In this document: positions 1-9,123 of the stretch, piece by piece
How positions within the stretch are numbered: position 1 is the first letter of the stretch
Layout: the number at the start of each line of letters is the position of its first letter
Assembly: GCF_013416525.1 (NCBI RefSeq)
Contig: NZ_JACCEM010000003.1
Location: forward strand, 1-64,000
Source: Parapusillimonas granuli
GTDB taxonomy: Bacteria > Pseudomonadota > Gammaproteobacteria > Burkholderiales > Burkholderiaceae_B
Direction of reading: 5' to 3'
Length of the DNA stretch: 64,000 nt
Program-made: the position numbers and the translations under genes
Notes under the pieces: generated by a model
The model's database searches: none
What the model was told of the DNA's origin: nothing
The model's input: the letters and a program-made list of their open reading frames with translations, nothing else

Positions 1-62
1 GAAACGCCTTTGCGCCGATGATAGTGGACGTACGTCTGTGAAAGTAGGTCATCGTCAGGCTC
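1..62 (+). rRNA. rrf: 5S ribosomal RNA, 3' part
   Basis: The first ~62 bases match the 3' half of a beta-proteobacterial 5S rRNA: GAAACGCCTTTGCGCCGATG at the start, then GTGAAAGTAGGTC and the closing strand CGTCAGGC that pairs with the 5' end of the molecule. The 5' half lies outside the window. A strong terminator follows within 10 nt, so this is the end of an rRNA operon. The exact 3' end could be off by a couple of bases. Confidence 0.93.
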
Positions 63-71
63 TTATACCAA

Positions 72-106
72 AAAACCCCCCAGCGACACATCGACTGGGG
101 GGTTTT
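72..106 (+). terminator. Rho-independent terminator of the rRNA operon
   Basis: The stem CCCCCCAG (76-83) pairs with CTGGGGGG (95-102) across an 11-nt loop. It is flanked by AAAAA on the left and TTTT on the right, so it could also act on leftward transcription. It sits 10 nt after the 5S rRNA end. Confidence 0.93.
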
Positions 107-136
107 GCTTTGAACGCGCCTGAACAGGGCACATGT

Positions 137-166
137 CCGCCATCTTGAGAAGAATCAAGTTGGCGG
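137..166. other. Imperfect hairpin between the rRNA operon and the small membrane gene
   Basis: CCGCCA-T-CTTGA (137-148) pairs with TCAAG-T-TGGCGG (155-166) around the loop GAAGAA: 11 pairs with one internal T/T mismatch. There is no T-run after it, so it is not a standard terminator. It could be an mRNA leader structure for the gene at 249 or part of a small RNA. Function unknown. Confidence 0.5.
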
Positions 167-248
167 CCCGGCTTGCCACGCGGCGGCGGTGCCGTCATGC
201 TAAGCTCTACCCCCATCATCTCGATAAGCATCTTGCACGGGCGGGGCC

Positions 249-416
249 ATGATATTGAGCAACACCACCTTAATGATCATTTTCGTCGTGGGTTTCATCC
301 TGTCCTTCATCGGCTTGGGCTTCCGGGACAGAAATCCTGGTATCGTACTCATGGGCATCGGTTTTCTTGCCGTCCTGTACGCCGTCATCCAGAAGGCCAT
401 TGAAACCTTCGGCTGA
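249..416 (+). CDS. Small two-helix membrane protein, 55 aa, unknown function
   Basis: The ATG at 249 opens a 55-residue reading frame. Residues ~8-24 and ~31-47 are strongly hydrophobic (start MILSNTTLMII, second helix IVLMGIGFLAVLYAV), joined by a charged turn GFRDRNPG, giving a hairpin of two membrane helices with a short tail KAIETFG. A G-rich stretch (238-246) precedes the start and could serve as ribosome binding site. It lies between the rRNA operon terminator and the HlyD operon. I do not recognise a named family. The clear hydrophobic pattern and charged turn argue against a chance frame, but the short length keeps confidence moderate. Confidence 0.6.
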   Translation: MILSNTTLMIIFVVGFILSFIGLGFRDRNPGIVLMGIGFLAVLYAVIQKAIETFG

Positions 417-505
417 CGCCGCATGCATGCTCGGCATGGGCCTTCGCCTTCCGCCGCGCGCCGGCGTGGCGCGCCGGCCCTTTGTCCAACCGTTCGAATG
501 AAGCG

Positions 506-1582
506 ATGCCCGACAGACCGACAAGAAAGGGATTCATCATCGCCGCGGCCGCGGCCCTGATCGCGGCCGCGGGCGCCTATTATGCGCTGAAGCTCCAGGA
601 CAAGGGCTATGGCGATGCCTTCATCAGCGGCAACGGCCGCATCGAGGCAACCGAGATCGACGTCTCCACGAAACTGGCCGGCCGGGTGGCGGACATCCTG
701 GTCACCGAGGGCGGCTTCGTGAAAGCCGGGCAACCCCTGGCCCATATGCAGGTCGACGTGCTCCAGGCGCAGCTGGCCGAGGCGCGGGCGCAGCATCAAA
801 GGGCGCTGCACAACGTCAGCAGCGGCTTGGCCCAGGTTGCCGCGCGCAAGAGCGAGCATGCGGCGGCGCTGGCCGTGGTCGCGCAAAGGCAGAGCCAGCT
901 GAATCTTGCGCAGCAGCGCCTGGCACGATCGGAAAAGCTTGCGCAGGAGGGCGCCACGTCCCGCCAGACCCTGGACGACGACCGTGCCGCGGTGCTGGGC
1001 GCGGAAGCCGTCCTGGGCGCCGCCCAGGCCCAGGTCGAGGCGGCGCTGGCCGGCATCGACGCCGCCCAGGCCCAGGTGGTCGGGCTGGAGTCCGCCGTGG
1101 TCGCGGCCGAGGCGACCATCGCGCGGGTCCAGGCGGACATCGAAGACAGCGTGCTGAAATCGCCGCGGGACGGACGAGTGCAATACCGCATCGCGCAGCC
1201 GGGCGAAGTCCTGGGCGCCGGCGGCAAGGTGCTCAATGTGGTCGACCTCGCCGACGTCTACATGACTTTTTTCTTGCCGGAAGCCGTGGCCGGCCGGGTG
1301 GCGCTGGGCAGCGAGGTGCGCCTGTTGCTGGATGCGGCGCCCGCATACGTCATCCCCGCCAAGGTGTCCTTCGTTTCGGCCACGGCGCAATTCACGCCCA
1401 AAACCGTGGAAACGGCCAGTGAAAGGCAGAAGCTCATGTTCCGGGTGAAGGCGCAGATCGATCAAAGCCTGCTGCAAAAGCACCTGGAGCAAGTGAAGAC
1501 CGGCTTGCCGGGCGTGGCCTGGCTGCGCTTGAACCGCGACGTCCCCTGGCCGGACGAGCTGGCGATCAAGGTGCCGGAGTAA
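506..1582 (+). CDS. HlyD/YhiI-like membrane fusion protein
   Basis: Periplasmic adaptor of an ABC export system, anchored in the inner membrane. An N-terminal membrane segment (about residues 8-28) is followed by the first half of a lipoyl/biotinyl-like barrel (GNGRIEATEIDVSTKLAGRV), a long Ala/Gln-rich alpha-helical hairpin (about residues 80-215) and the second barrel half with the typical PRDGRVQYRIAQPGEVL motif. The gene is followed after 3 bp by a fused ATPase/permease, matching the yhiI-rbbA-yhhJ order of enterobacteria. I chose the ATG at 506; a TTG at 482 in the same frame would add 8 residues. The cargo is not visible from sequence. Confidence 0.9.
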   Translation: MPDRPTRKGFIIAAAAALIAAAGAYYALKLQDKGYGDAFISGNGRIEATEIDVSTKLAGRVADILVTEGGFVKAGQPLAHMQVDVLQAQLAEARAQHQRALHNVSSGLAQVAARKSEHAAALAVVAQRQSQLNLAQQRLARSEKLAQEGATSRQTLDDDRAAVLGAEAVLGAAQAQVEAALAGIDAAQAQVVGLESAVVAAEATIARVQADIEDSVLKSPRDGRVQYRIAQPGEVLGAGGKVLNVVDLADVYMTFFLPEAVAGRVALGSEVRLLLDAAPAYVIPAKVSFVSATAQFTPKTVETASERQKLMFRVKAQIDQSLLQKHLEQVKTGLPGVAWLRLNRDVPWPDELAIKVPE

Positions 1583-1585
1583 AAC

Positions 1586-4336
1586 ATGCCGGACGCCGTC
1601 GCCAGCGTGCATGGGGTGAGCCTGCGCTATGGCGAGACGCTGGCTCTGGACGGCATCAGCCTGGAGCTCCCCGCGAGCGGCATGGTGGGGCTGATCGGCC
1701 CCGACGGCGTGGGCAAGTCCAGCCTGCTGGCGCTGATCGCCGGGGCGCGCAGGGTCCAGCAGGGCGAAGTCCGCGCGCTGGGCGGCAACATGGCCGACCC
1801 CGCGCATCGCAATGCGGTCTGCCCCCATATCGCCTACATGCCCCAGGGCCTGGGCAAGAATCTCTATTTCACGCTGTCGGTCGAGGAAAACCTGCAATTC
1901 TTCGGCCGCCTTTTCGGGCACGGCGAGGCCGAGAGGCGCCGCCGCATCGACGACCTGACCCGCAGCACGGGCCTGGAGCGATTCCTGGCGCGCCCGGCCG
2001 GAAAGCTTTCCGGAGGTATGAAGCAGAAGCTGGGCCTGTGCTGTGCCTTGATCCACGACCCCGATCTGCTGATCCTGGACGAGCCCACGACGGGCGTGGA
2101 TCCCCTGGCCCGCAGCCAGTTCTGGGACCTCATCGCCCGCATTCGCCGCGAACGGCCCCACATGAGCGTCATCGTGGCCACCGCCTACATGGAAGAGGCC
2201 GACCGCTTCGATTGGCTGGTCGCCATGGATGAAGGCCGCATCCTGGCGCAGGGCACGCCCGGGCAGTTGCGCGCGCTGGCCGGCGGCGCCACCCTGGAGC
2301 AGGCCTTCATCGCCTTGCTGCCCGAGGAGAAACGGCGTGGCCACCGGCCGGTGGACGTCCGGCGCCTGGACGCGGACCGGGCCGCCGAGACCGCCATCGA
2401 AGCCCGCGGCCTGACCATGCGCTTCGGTGACTTCGTCGCCGTCGACCACGTCGACCTGAAGATCCGCCAAGGGGAGATCTTCGGCTTCCTGGGGTCCAAC
2501 GGCTGCGGCAAGACGACGACCATGAAGATGCTCACCGGCCTGCTTCCCGCCAGCGAAGGACGGGCCTGGCTGTTCGGCAAGGAAGTCGATGCGCAGGACA
2601 TGGACACGCGCCGGCGCGTGGGCTATATGTCGCAATCCTTTTCGCTGTATTCCGAGCTGACCGTGCGCCAGAACCTGGCCTTGCATGCGCGGCTGTTCCG
2701 GGTCCCGGAAAGCGCCATTCCGGCCCGCGTGCGCGCCGTGGCCGAGCGCTTCGGCCTGCTGGACGAACTGGACGCCCTGCCGGCGAGCCTGCCCCTGGGC
2801 CTGCGCCAGCGGCTGTCGCTGGCCGTGGCGCTCGTGCATGGCCCGGAGCTGCTGATTCTCGATGAGCCCACGTCGGGCGTGGACCCCATTGCGCGCGACA
2901 TGTTCTGGCAACTGATGCTGGACCTCGCACGCAATGACGGCGTGACGATTTTCATCTCCACGCATTTCATGAACGAGGCCGAGCGCTGCGACCGAATTTC
3001 GCTGATGCATGCGGGCAAGGTGCTGGTCAGCGGTACGCCGTCCGAGCTGGTGCGCAATCGGGGCGTGGCGGATCTGGAGCAGGCCTTCATCAGCTACCTG
3101 GAAGAGGCCGTCGCGGCGCAAGAAAAGGATGCGCCGGGCCCGTCGCCGGAGCCGGCCGCGCCCGAGGAGCGCCCGCCCGCCGCCGCGCATGCCGCGGCCA
3201 AGCGCGGCGGCGGCTTCAGCATGGCGCGGGCATTGAGCTACACACGCCTCGAGACGCTGCAGCTGCGGCGCGACCCGGTGCGCCGCACGCTCGCCCTGCT
3301 GGGCACGGTCCTGCTGATGTTCATCATGGGCTACGGCATCAGCATGGACGTGGAAGACCTGAGCTATGCCGTGCTGGACCGGGACCAGACCACGCTGAGC
3401 CGCAACTACACATTGAATCTGTCGGGCTCGCGCTATTTCGTGGAGCATCCGCCCATACTCGATTACGAAGACCTGGACAGGCGGATGCGCAGCGGCGAAC
3501 TGGCGCTGGCGATTGAAATACCGGCGGGCTTCGCGCGCGACTTGAAGCGCGGCAAGACGGTGGAAATCGGCGCCTGGGCGGACGGCGCCAACCCCCAGCG
3601 GGCGGAAACGGTGCAGGGGTATCTGCACGGCATGCACCAGGGGTGGCTGGCCGACATGGCGCGCGAACGCCTGGGCGCCCAGGCCGGGCCGGCCGCCCTC
3701 ATCGAGACGCGCTTTCGCTACAATCCCGACGTCAAAAGCCTGCCGGCCATGGTGCCGGCCATCATTCCGCTGCTCTTGCTGATGATCCCCGCCATGCTGA
3801 CGGCCTTGTCCGTCGTGCGCGAGAAAGAGCTCGGCTCCATCACCAATTTCTATGTGACTCCGGTCACCCGCAGCGAATTCCTGCTGGGCAAGCAGCTTCC
3901 CTACATCGCCATGGGCATGCTGAACTTTCTGATGCTGACCGCCTTGGCCGTCCTGGTCTTCGGCGTGCCGCTGAAAGGAAGCTTCTGGACGCTGAGCTTC
4001 GCCGCTTTCCTGTTCGTGGTGTTTTCGACCGGCTTCGGGCTGTTCGCCTCCAGCTTCACCCGCAGCCAGATCGCCGCCATATTCTTCACGATGATAGGCA
4101 CGGTGCTGCCGGCGGTGCAGTTCTCGGGCCTGCTCAACCCCGTGTCCTCGCTGGAAGGCGTGGGCGCATTCATCGGCGCCGCCTATCCGGCCACTTATTT
4201 CCTGACGATCAGCCGCGGCGTGTTCAGCAAGGCGCTGGAACTGGCCGACTTGCGCCTCGCTTTCTGGGCCATGGCCGCGTCCATACCGGTCATACTCGCC
4301 TTGTCCATCGCCTTGTTGAGAAAGCAGGAGCGCTGA
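1586..4336 (+). CDS. rbbA: RbbA-like ABC transporter: two ATPase domains fused to an ABC-2 permease
   Basis: A 916-residue inner-membrane ABC protein with the length and layout of RbbA/YhiH. ATPase 1 has Walker A GPDGVGKS (residues 38-45), signature KLSGGMKQK and Walker [14 protein letters not shown]. ATPase 2 (from about residue 275) has Walker A GSNGCGKT, Walker [14 protein letters not shown], and a degenerate signature (LPLGLRQRL), as is usual in the second half of YbhF/RbbA-type proteins. A Pro/Ala-rich linker (about residues 510-545) leads to an ABC-2 membrane domain with a large periplasmic loop after the first helix and about five more helices. It sits between the adaptor gene and the second permease gene (1-bp spacing), so all three probably form one exporter. 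Confidence 0.92.
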   Translation: MPDAVASVHGVSLRYGETLALDGISLELPASGMVGLIGPDGVGKSSLLALIAGARRVQQGEVRALGGNMADPAHRNAVCPHIAYMPQGLGKNLYFTLSVEENLQFFGRLFGHGEAERRRRIDDLTRSTGLERFLARPAGKLSGGMKQKLGLCCALIHDPDLLILDEPTTGVDPLARSQFWDLIARIRRERPHMSVIVATAYMEEADRFDWLVAMDEGRILAQGTPGQLRALAGGATLEQAFIALLPEEKRRGHRPVDVRRLDADRAAETAIEARGLTMRFGDFVAVDHVDLKIRQGEIFGFLGSNGCGKTTTMKMLTGLLPASEGRAWLFGKEVDAQDMDTRRRVGYMSQSFSLYSELTVRQNLALHARLFRVPESAIPARVRAVAERFGLLDELDALPASLPLGLRQRLSLAVALVHGPELLILDEPTSGVDPIARDMFWQLMLDLARNDGVTIFISTHFMNEAERCDRISLMHAGKVLVSGTPSELVRNRGVADLEQAFISYLEEAVAAQEKDAPGPSPEPAAPEERPPAAAHAAAKRGGGFSMARALSYTRLETLQLRRDPVRRTLALLGTVLLMFIMGYGISMDVEDLSYAVLDRDQTTLSRNYTLNLSGSRYFVEHPPILDYEDLDRRMRSGELALAIEIPAGFARDLKRGKTVEIGAWADGANPQRAETVQGYLHGMHQGWLADMARERLGAQAGPAALIETRFRYNPDVKSLPAMVPAIIPLLLLMIPAMLTALSVVREKELGSITNFYVTPVTRSEFLLGKQLPYIAMGMLNFLMLTALAVLVFGVPLKGSFWTLSFAAFLFVVFSTGFGLFASSFTRSQIAAIFFTMIGTVLPAVQFSGLLNPVSSLEGVGAFIGAAYPATYFLTISRGVFSKALELADLRLAFWAMAASIPVILALSIALLRKQER

Positions 4337-4337
4337 C

Positions 4338-5462
4338 ATGCCGAGTTTCGCGAACGTTTTCCGCCTGGGCATCAAGGAGTTCTGGAGCCTGATCCGGGAC
4401 CCGGTCATGCTGGTGCTGGTGGCCTACGCCTTCACGGTGGCGATATACAGCGCGGCGACGGCCATGCCCGAAACCCTGCACAAGGCGCCCATCGCCATCG
4501 TGGACGAGGACCGCTCACCATTGTCGGGCCGGATCGCCGCCGCCTTCTACCCCCCGCGCTTCAATCCGCCGTTGATGGTCGCCCACAACGAGATCGACCG
4601 GGGCATGGACGTGGGCGAATACACCTTCGCATTGAGCATTCCGCCCGGCTTCCAGCGCGACGTCCTGGCCGGCCGGCAACCGGCGCTGCAGCTGAATGTC
4701 GATGCCACGCGCATGTCGCAGGCGTTTGCCGGCAGCAACCACATACAGCAGATCGTGAACGGCGAGATCAGCGAATTCGTGAACCGGCATCGCGCGGACG
4801 CCGTTGCGCCGGTCGAGCTGGCCTTGCGCATGCGCTTCAATCCCGGCCTCGATCAGGCGTGGTTCGGTTCGCTGATGGAAATCATCAACAGCATCACGAT
4901 GCTGTCCATCATCCTGTCGGGCGCGGCGCTCATCAGGGAGCGCGAGCATGGAACCATAGAGCATCTGCTCGTCATGCCGGTCACGCCGGCGGAAATCATG
5001 CTGTCCAAGGTCTGGTCGATGAGCCTGGTCGTGCTGGGGGCTTCGGCGGTATCGTTGGTTTTCGTCGTGCGGGGCGCGCTGGGGGTGCCCATAGAAGGCT
5101 CGATCGCGCTTTTCCTGGCGGGCGCCGCGCTGCATCTTTTCGCGACGACGTCGATGGGCATCTTCATGGCGACGGTGGCGCGGTCCATGCCTCAGTTCGG
5201 GCTGCTGCTGATACTGACGCTGCTGCCGATGGAGATGTTGTCGGGCGGGCTGACGCCGCGGGAGAGCATGCCGGTGTTTGTCCAGGACATCATGCTGGCC
5301 GCGCCGACGACGCATTTCGTGTCGCTGGGCCAGGCGATTCTTTATCGCGGGGCGGGCATCCAGGTGGTCTGGCCGCAGTTCCTGGCGTTATCGTTCATCG
5401 GCGCGGTGTTCTTCACCGTGTCGCTGCGCCGCTTCCGGAAGACGCTCAGCCTGATGGCCTGA
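4338..5462 (+). CDS. YhhJ-like ABC-2 type permease
   Basis: Second membrane subunit of the exporter, 374 residues. It has one N-terminal helix (about residues 20-40), a ~140-residue periplasmic domain (start VDEDRSPLSGRIAAAF), then a cluster of five to six helices including the family motif LIREREHGTIEHLLVMPVTP. It starts 1 bp after the fused ATPase/permease gene and is the last gene of the operon. Its stop overlaps by 17 bp the 3' end of the converging lipoprotein gene. Confidence 0.92.
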   Translation: MPSFANVFRLGIKEFWSLIRDPVMLVLVAYAFTVAIYSAATAMPETLHKAPIAIVDEDRSPLSGRIAAAFYPPRFNPPLMVAHNEIDRGMDVGEYTFALSIPPGFQRDVLAGRQPALQLNVDATRMSQAFAGSNHIQQIVNGEISEFVNRHRADAVAPVELALRMRFNPGLDQAWFGSLMEIINSITMLSIILSGAALIREREHGTIEHLLVMPVTPAEIMLSKVWSMSLVVLGASAVSLVFVVRGALGVPIEGSIALFLAGAALHLFATTSMGIFMATVARSMPQFGLLLILTLLPMEMLSGGLTPRESMPVFVQDIMLAAPTTHFVSLGQAILYRGAGIQVVWPQFLALSFIGAVFFTVSLRRFRKTLSLMA

Positions 5463-6102
5463 GCCGGCCCGCCTCGCTCCGCGCCCACTCCGCCACTTGG
5501 CCCGCCAGCTCGCCGCTGGCCGCCCCGAATGCGTCCACCACCTCCGGCATCCGCCGATCCCGCGCCACCCGGCTCACTTCGAAGCGCCGGCCGGCCTGGA
5601 TACGATTGCTGTCCAGCGCAACCAGCGATGCCTGAAGCACGATATGGACGGTGGGCCGCCCCGCCGGATGCTCGACCTGATAGGCGAGCAACTCGCTGCG
5701 AAGCTCCAGGTCCGCCCTGGCATTGTTCCGCGCGCCCGCCACGTCCCGGAAGCCGTTCCGTTCCCGCAATACATCGACCAGGCGATCGCGCAGCAGCGCC
5801 GGTGCCCGGTCGCTCCACCTGGCGCCCGCATAAGCCTGGATCTGCGTGGTGCCCTCCGGCACCACCATGATGCGCGTGCTGTCCAGGATCGCGCCGCTGT
5901 ACGGCGTGGCCACCCGCAGTGTCAGCGGCAGCGGGGCGGGCGCGCCGGCGGCGTTCGCCGGCGCGCCGGGCGTTGCCGGCAGCAAGTAGACGCTTGGCGA
6001 TTCCGCCTTGGGGACCAGCGAGCAGGCCGTCAGCAACAGGGTGGAAAGAACGACGGCGAGGCGGGCGGCCGGCCGCCGGGAAGGCGCGTGGCGCGGAATC
6101 AT
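5446..6102 (-). CDS. PqiC-like ABC transport auxiliary lipoprotein
   Basis: Outer-membrane lipoprotein partner of an MCE-type lipid transporter, 218 residues. A basic N-terminus and hydrophobic helix end in the lipobox LLTAC (Cys at about residue 27). The rest matches the PqiC/DUF330-type domain: a beta strand with YLLP, then LRVATPYSGAILDS, a central YAGARWSDRAP motif, and a C-terminal helix of a family that binds or docks MCE rings at the outer membrane. Last gene of a four-gene leftward operon; its ATG overlaps the stop of the MlaD gene (ATGA). Converges with, and overlaps by 17 bp, the upstream export operon. Confidence 0.9.
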   Translation of the reverse strand: MIPRHAPSRRPAARLAVVLSTLLLTACSLVPKAESPSVYLLPATPGAPANAAGAPAPLPLTLRVATPYSGAILDSTRIMVVPEGTTQIQAYAGARWSDRAPALLRDRLVDVLRERNGFRDVAGARNNARADLELRSELLAYQVEHPAGRPTVHIVLQASLVALDSNRIQAGRRFEVSRVARDRRMPEVVDAFGAASGELAGQVAEWARSEAGRLRPSG

Positions 6103-7028
6103 GGGGCATACTCCTGTAGTCGTTCCCCGCGCAGCAGGTAATCCGCGGGGTTTTCTTCGAGCCGGCGCATGAAGGCGTTCATGCCGCTGAGCGTTGCGCG
6201 GAGCTCCTGCAGCACCGGCCCGAGCTCGCCCAGGCCGTTGCTGAGCGAACCGTCGCCCTGGTTCAGCAGCTTGCTGACGCCGGCTCCGGCCTTTTCCAGC
6301 GAGGCCATGGCGCGCTGGGCGGCGACCATGGCGCCGGTGGCCTGGTTCTTCACCAGGCCGTCCGCATCGCGCATCAGCCTTTCGGCTTCCCGCAGCGTCG
6401 AGCGGACGTCCTGGCTGGCCATGGCCAGGCTGTCCAGCAGCTTGTCCACGCTCTGGCCCTGCCGCGCCATGCCGGCCGTGAGGCTTTCCAGCGACTTCAG
6501 GCTGTTGCCCAGGCTTTGCGCGTTCTCGGGCGACAGCAGCGCCTTGGCGCTGACCACCAGCTCCGTGATGCCGGTCAGCAGGCTATCGCTGTTGGCCAAC
6601 AGCTGCGTCAGCGACGAAGGCGTGGCCATGATGACGCCCGGATTGTCCTCGTCGCCCTTCAGCAAGGGGCTGTGGTCCGAGCCGCCGCTCAGCTCGATGA
6701 CCGAGGTCCCCGTGATGCCGGTGAGCGCGAGCTTGGCCCGCGTGTCCTGCCGGATCGGGACTTTGCCGTCGATGCGGATGTGGGCGCGCACGGTGTCGAG
6801 CTGGTCCGGGTCCAGCGTCAGGTCGATGACGTCGCCGACCTTGATGCCGCTGAATTGCACTGCGCTGCCCTTGGACAGGCCGCGTATGGTCTCGTGGAAG
6901 ACCACGGTGTAGTAGTTGAACTCGACGTCCTTGTACGACTTGCCCAGCCAGAGCGCGAACAGCAGGGCGGCGCCGGACAGCGCCACGGTGAACAGGCCGA
7001 TCAGAATGTGATGGGCGCGGGGTTCCAT
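6099..7028 (-). CDS. MlaD-family MCE domain protein
   Basis: Periplasmic lipid-binding subunit, 309 residues, anchored by one N-terminal helix (residues ~9-28). The MCE domain (about residues 38-115) shows FHETIRGLSKGSAVQFSGIKVGDV and the LTGITGTSVIEL strand. The C-terminal ~180 residues are helical/coiled, as in longer MlaD/YebT-like proteins that form a tube or needle. ATG and the preceding stop overlap (TGATG read on the minus strand). It is expected to form a hexamer on the permease and pass phospholipid between membranes; the direction cannot be told from sequence. Confidence 0.93.
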   Translation of the reverse strand: MEPRAHHILIGLFTVALSGAALLFALWLGKSYKDVEFNYYTVVFHETIRGLSKGSAVQFSGIKVGDVIDLTLDPDQLDTVRAHIRIDGKVPIRQDTRAKLALTGITGTSVIELSGGSDHSPLLKGDEDNPGVIMATPSSLTQLLANSDSLLTGITELVVSAKALLSPENAQSLGNSLKSLESLTAGMARQGQSVDKLLDSLAMASQDVRSTLREAERLMRDADGLVKNQATGAMVAAQRAMASLEKAGAGVSKLLNQGDGSLSNGLGELGPVLQELRATLSGMNAFMRRLEENPADYLLRGERLQEYAP

Positions 7029-7837
7029 CAGGAATGCTCCTTGCGATGCGAATTGGCCGTACCGGCGGCACGGCCGCGAGGCCCGTGAAAATAGCTTTGT
7101 ATCCAGGGGTCGGGGTTGGCGGCGACGGCTTCCAGCGTATCGGCCACCAGCACTTTTCTGTTCGACAGCACGGCGACGCGATCGCAGATCGCGTAGAGCG
7201 TGTCCAGGTCGTGGGTGACGAGGAACACCGTCAGCCCCAGCGCGCCGCGCAGGGTCAGCACCAGCTCGTCGAAGGCGGCGGCGCCGACCGGGTCCAGACC
7301 GGCGGTGGGCTCGTCAAGGAAGAGGATGTCGGGGTCCAGCGCAATGGAGCGGGCCAGGGCGGCGCGCTTGATCATTCCGCCCGACAGTTCGGAGGGGTAC
7401 TTGCCGCCGGCGTTGGCGGGCAGGCCGGCCAGAGCGATCTTGGTGCCGGCCAGGGCCTCGGCCTGGGGCCGGGTGAGGCCCGCGTGTTCGATCAGCGGCA
7501 CGGCCACGTTTTCCGTGACGGTCAGCGACGAGAACAGGGCGCCTTGCTGGAACAGCACGCCGCAACGCCGATCGAGGGCGGCCCGTTCGCGCGGGCTCAG
7601 GGCTTGCGGGTCTTGCCCGAACAGGCGCAGCGTGCCCGCGGCCGGCTTCTGCAGCCCGATGATGGTGCGCAGCAGTACGGATTTGCCGGTGCCGGAACCG
7701 CCGACGACGCCCAGGATCTCGCCGCGGTATACGTCCAGGTCCAGCGCTTCGTGCACGGTATGGGAGCCGAAACGGTTGGTGACCCCCTTGACCTGTATGA
7801 TCGTTTCCTTGCCGTTCGTGGAAGGGGGAGTCACCAT
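7028..7837 (-). CDS. MlaF-like lipid transport ABC ATPase
   Basis: Cytoplasmic ATPase, 269 residues, energising the MCE system. Walker A GGSGTGKS (residues 46-53), signature ELSGGMIKRAALA, Walker B ILFLDEPTAGLDPVG, and the switch histidine in FLVTHD. The SGGM-K-R signature is typical of MlaF/TtgA ATPases. I start it at the ATG at 7837, which overlaps the permease stop by 7 bp; the reading frame continues upstream but that part has no ABC homology and is antisense-phase sequence of the permease gene. Confidence 0.94.
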   Translation of the reverse strand: MVTPPSTNGKETIIQVKGVTNRFGSHTVHEALDLDVYRGEILGVVGGSGTGKSVLLRTIIGLQKPAAGTLRLFGQDPQALSPRERAALDRRCGVLFQQGALFSSLTVTENVAVPLIEHAGLTRPQAEALAGTKIALAGLPANAGGKYPSELSGGMIKRAALARSIALDPDILFLDEPTAGLDPVGAAAFDELVLTLRGALGLTVFLVTHDLDTLYAICDRVAVLSNRKVLVADTLEAVAANPDPWIQSYFHGPRGRAAGTANSHRKEHS

Positions 7838-8988
7838 CCCATCTCCATGTAGAACAGCGCGGCCAGGGCGTCGAGCAGGATCACGATGAAAATCGATTGC
7901 ACCACGGAGGACGTGGTGTGCTCGCCCACCGATTTGGCGCTGCCCGACACCTTGAAGCCTTCCTGGCAGCCGATGACCGCGATCAGGTAGGCGAACAAGG
8001 GGGCCTTGGCCATGCCCAGCAGGAAGTGCCGCAGGGGTATGTCGTCCTTGAGGATGGTGAAGAACATGGTGGGCGAAATATCGAGCGAAAGCGCGCAAAC
8101 CAGCAGGCCGCCGAGAATCCCCGACACCATGCCGACGAAGGTGAGCAAGGGCAGCGAGACCAGCAGCGCCAGTATGCGGGGCAGCACCAGCACTTCTATC
8201 GGGCTCATGCCCATGGTGCGCAAGGCATCGATCTCTTCATTGGCTTTCATGGAGCCCAGCTGCGCGGTGAAGGCGCTGGCCGTGCGGCCGGCGATGAGGA
8301 TGGCGGTGAGCAGCACCGCGAATTCGCGCAGGAACGAAAACGCGACCAGGTTGACGGTGTAGCCGCTGGCGCCGAAGTCGGCCAGAATGGTCGCGCCCAG
8401 GAAAGCGATGACCGCCCCCACCATGAAGGTCAGCAAGGCAACGATAGGAACCGCGTTGAACCCGGTTTCTTCGATTTGCGCGACGATGGAGGTGACGCGC
8501 CACCGCCGGGGCCGCGGCAGATTGAGCACCAGGGATTGCAGCGTCAGGCCGATGAAGCCAAGCAGCGCGAGCGTCTGGCGCCATAGCTGTTCCATCGCCA
8601 GGCCGATGCGGCCGAGCAGTTCCACGAAGGCCGGCAGCGCCCGGCGCTCGGGCACCTGCCCCGCCGCCGTGGTGGCGTCGATCACGGTGCGAAGCAGGGC
8701 GCTGCGCTCGCGGGGCAGGCCCGAACCGGGGCGGGCGACGGCCGCGGCCGCATCCGGGCCCAGCAGTTCGAGCAGCCGCGCCGCGCCCGAGGTGTCGAGC
8801 GCATGCAGCGCGCTGACGTCGACGGGAAGCGCGCGGCCCTCATCGGGCGCGGGCAGCCGGCTCTTGAGGCTCGCGATGGCGTCGCCGATTTTCACGTAGT
8901 TGCGCAAGGTCCAGTCGCCCAGCAGGATCAGCCGGGCTTCGGGGGCGTCGTCGTAGCGCAGGAAAATTTGGCCGTCTTCACCGGTCAT
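7831..8988 (-). CDS. STAS-MlaE fusion: lipid ABC permease with N-terminal STAS-like domain
   Basis: Inner-membrane permease of the MCE system, 385 residues. Residues ~1-110 look like a STAS/MlaB-type domain (LPVDVSALHALDTSGAARLLELLG), so the MlaB role seems fused in. The MlaE domain (about residues 160-385) has five to six helices and the conserved stretches GLTLQSLVLNL, IAGRTASAFTAQLGSMKANEEIDALRTMG (written in parts: AQLGSMKANEEIDAL is the EQ-loop-like helix) and FLLGMAKAPLFAYLI. First gene of the leftward operon. The ATG at 8988 is preferred over a TTG at 9012. Confidence 0.92.
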   Translation of the reverse strand: MTGEDGQIFLRYDDAPEARLILLGDWTLRNYVKIGDAIASLKSRLPAPDEGRALPVDVSALHALDTSGAARLLELLGPDAAAAVARPGSGLPRERSALLRTVIDATTAAGQVPERRALPAFVELLGRIGLAMEQLWRQTLALLGFIGLTLQSLVLNLPRPRRWRVTSIVAQIEETGFNAVPIVALLTFMVGAVIAFLGATILADFGASGYTVNLVAFSFLREFAVLLTAILIAGRTASAFTAQLGSMKANEEIDALRTMGMSPIEVLVLPRILALLVSLPLLTFVGMVSGILGGLLVCALSLDISPTMFFTILKDDIPLRHFLLGMAKAPLFAYLIAVIGCQEGFKVSGSAKSVGEHTTSSVVQSIFIVILLDALAALFYMEMGW

Positions 8989-9123
8989 GGGGCAAGGGGA
9001 TTCCGTCTGCAATATGTGGTCTCAGGGCAGAATTTACCATTACCTCCGGCTTTGATCACCGTCACCCGCCCGCGGGCGGGTTCGGCGATAATGGAAACGC
9101 AATCCAACTCCAAGGAGTACACG

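Noticed and set aside
921-927. TGGCACG inside the HlyD gene, resembling a -24 element
   Set aside because: No TTGC at the right spacing; within a coding region.
200-4408. 1402-aa open frame on the minus strand across the export operon
   Set aside because: It lies opposite three clear ABC genes with catalytic motifs. The protein is rich in Gln, Arg, Gly and His with no domain, which is typical antisense sequence in GC-rich DNA.
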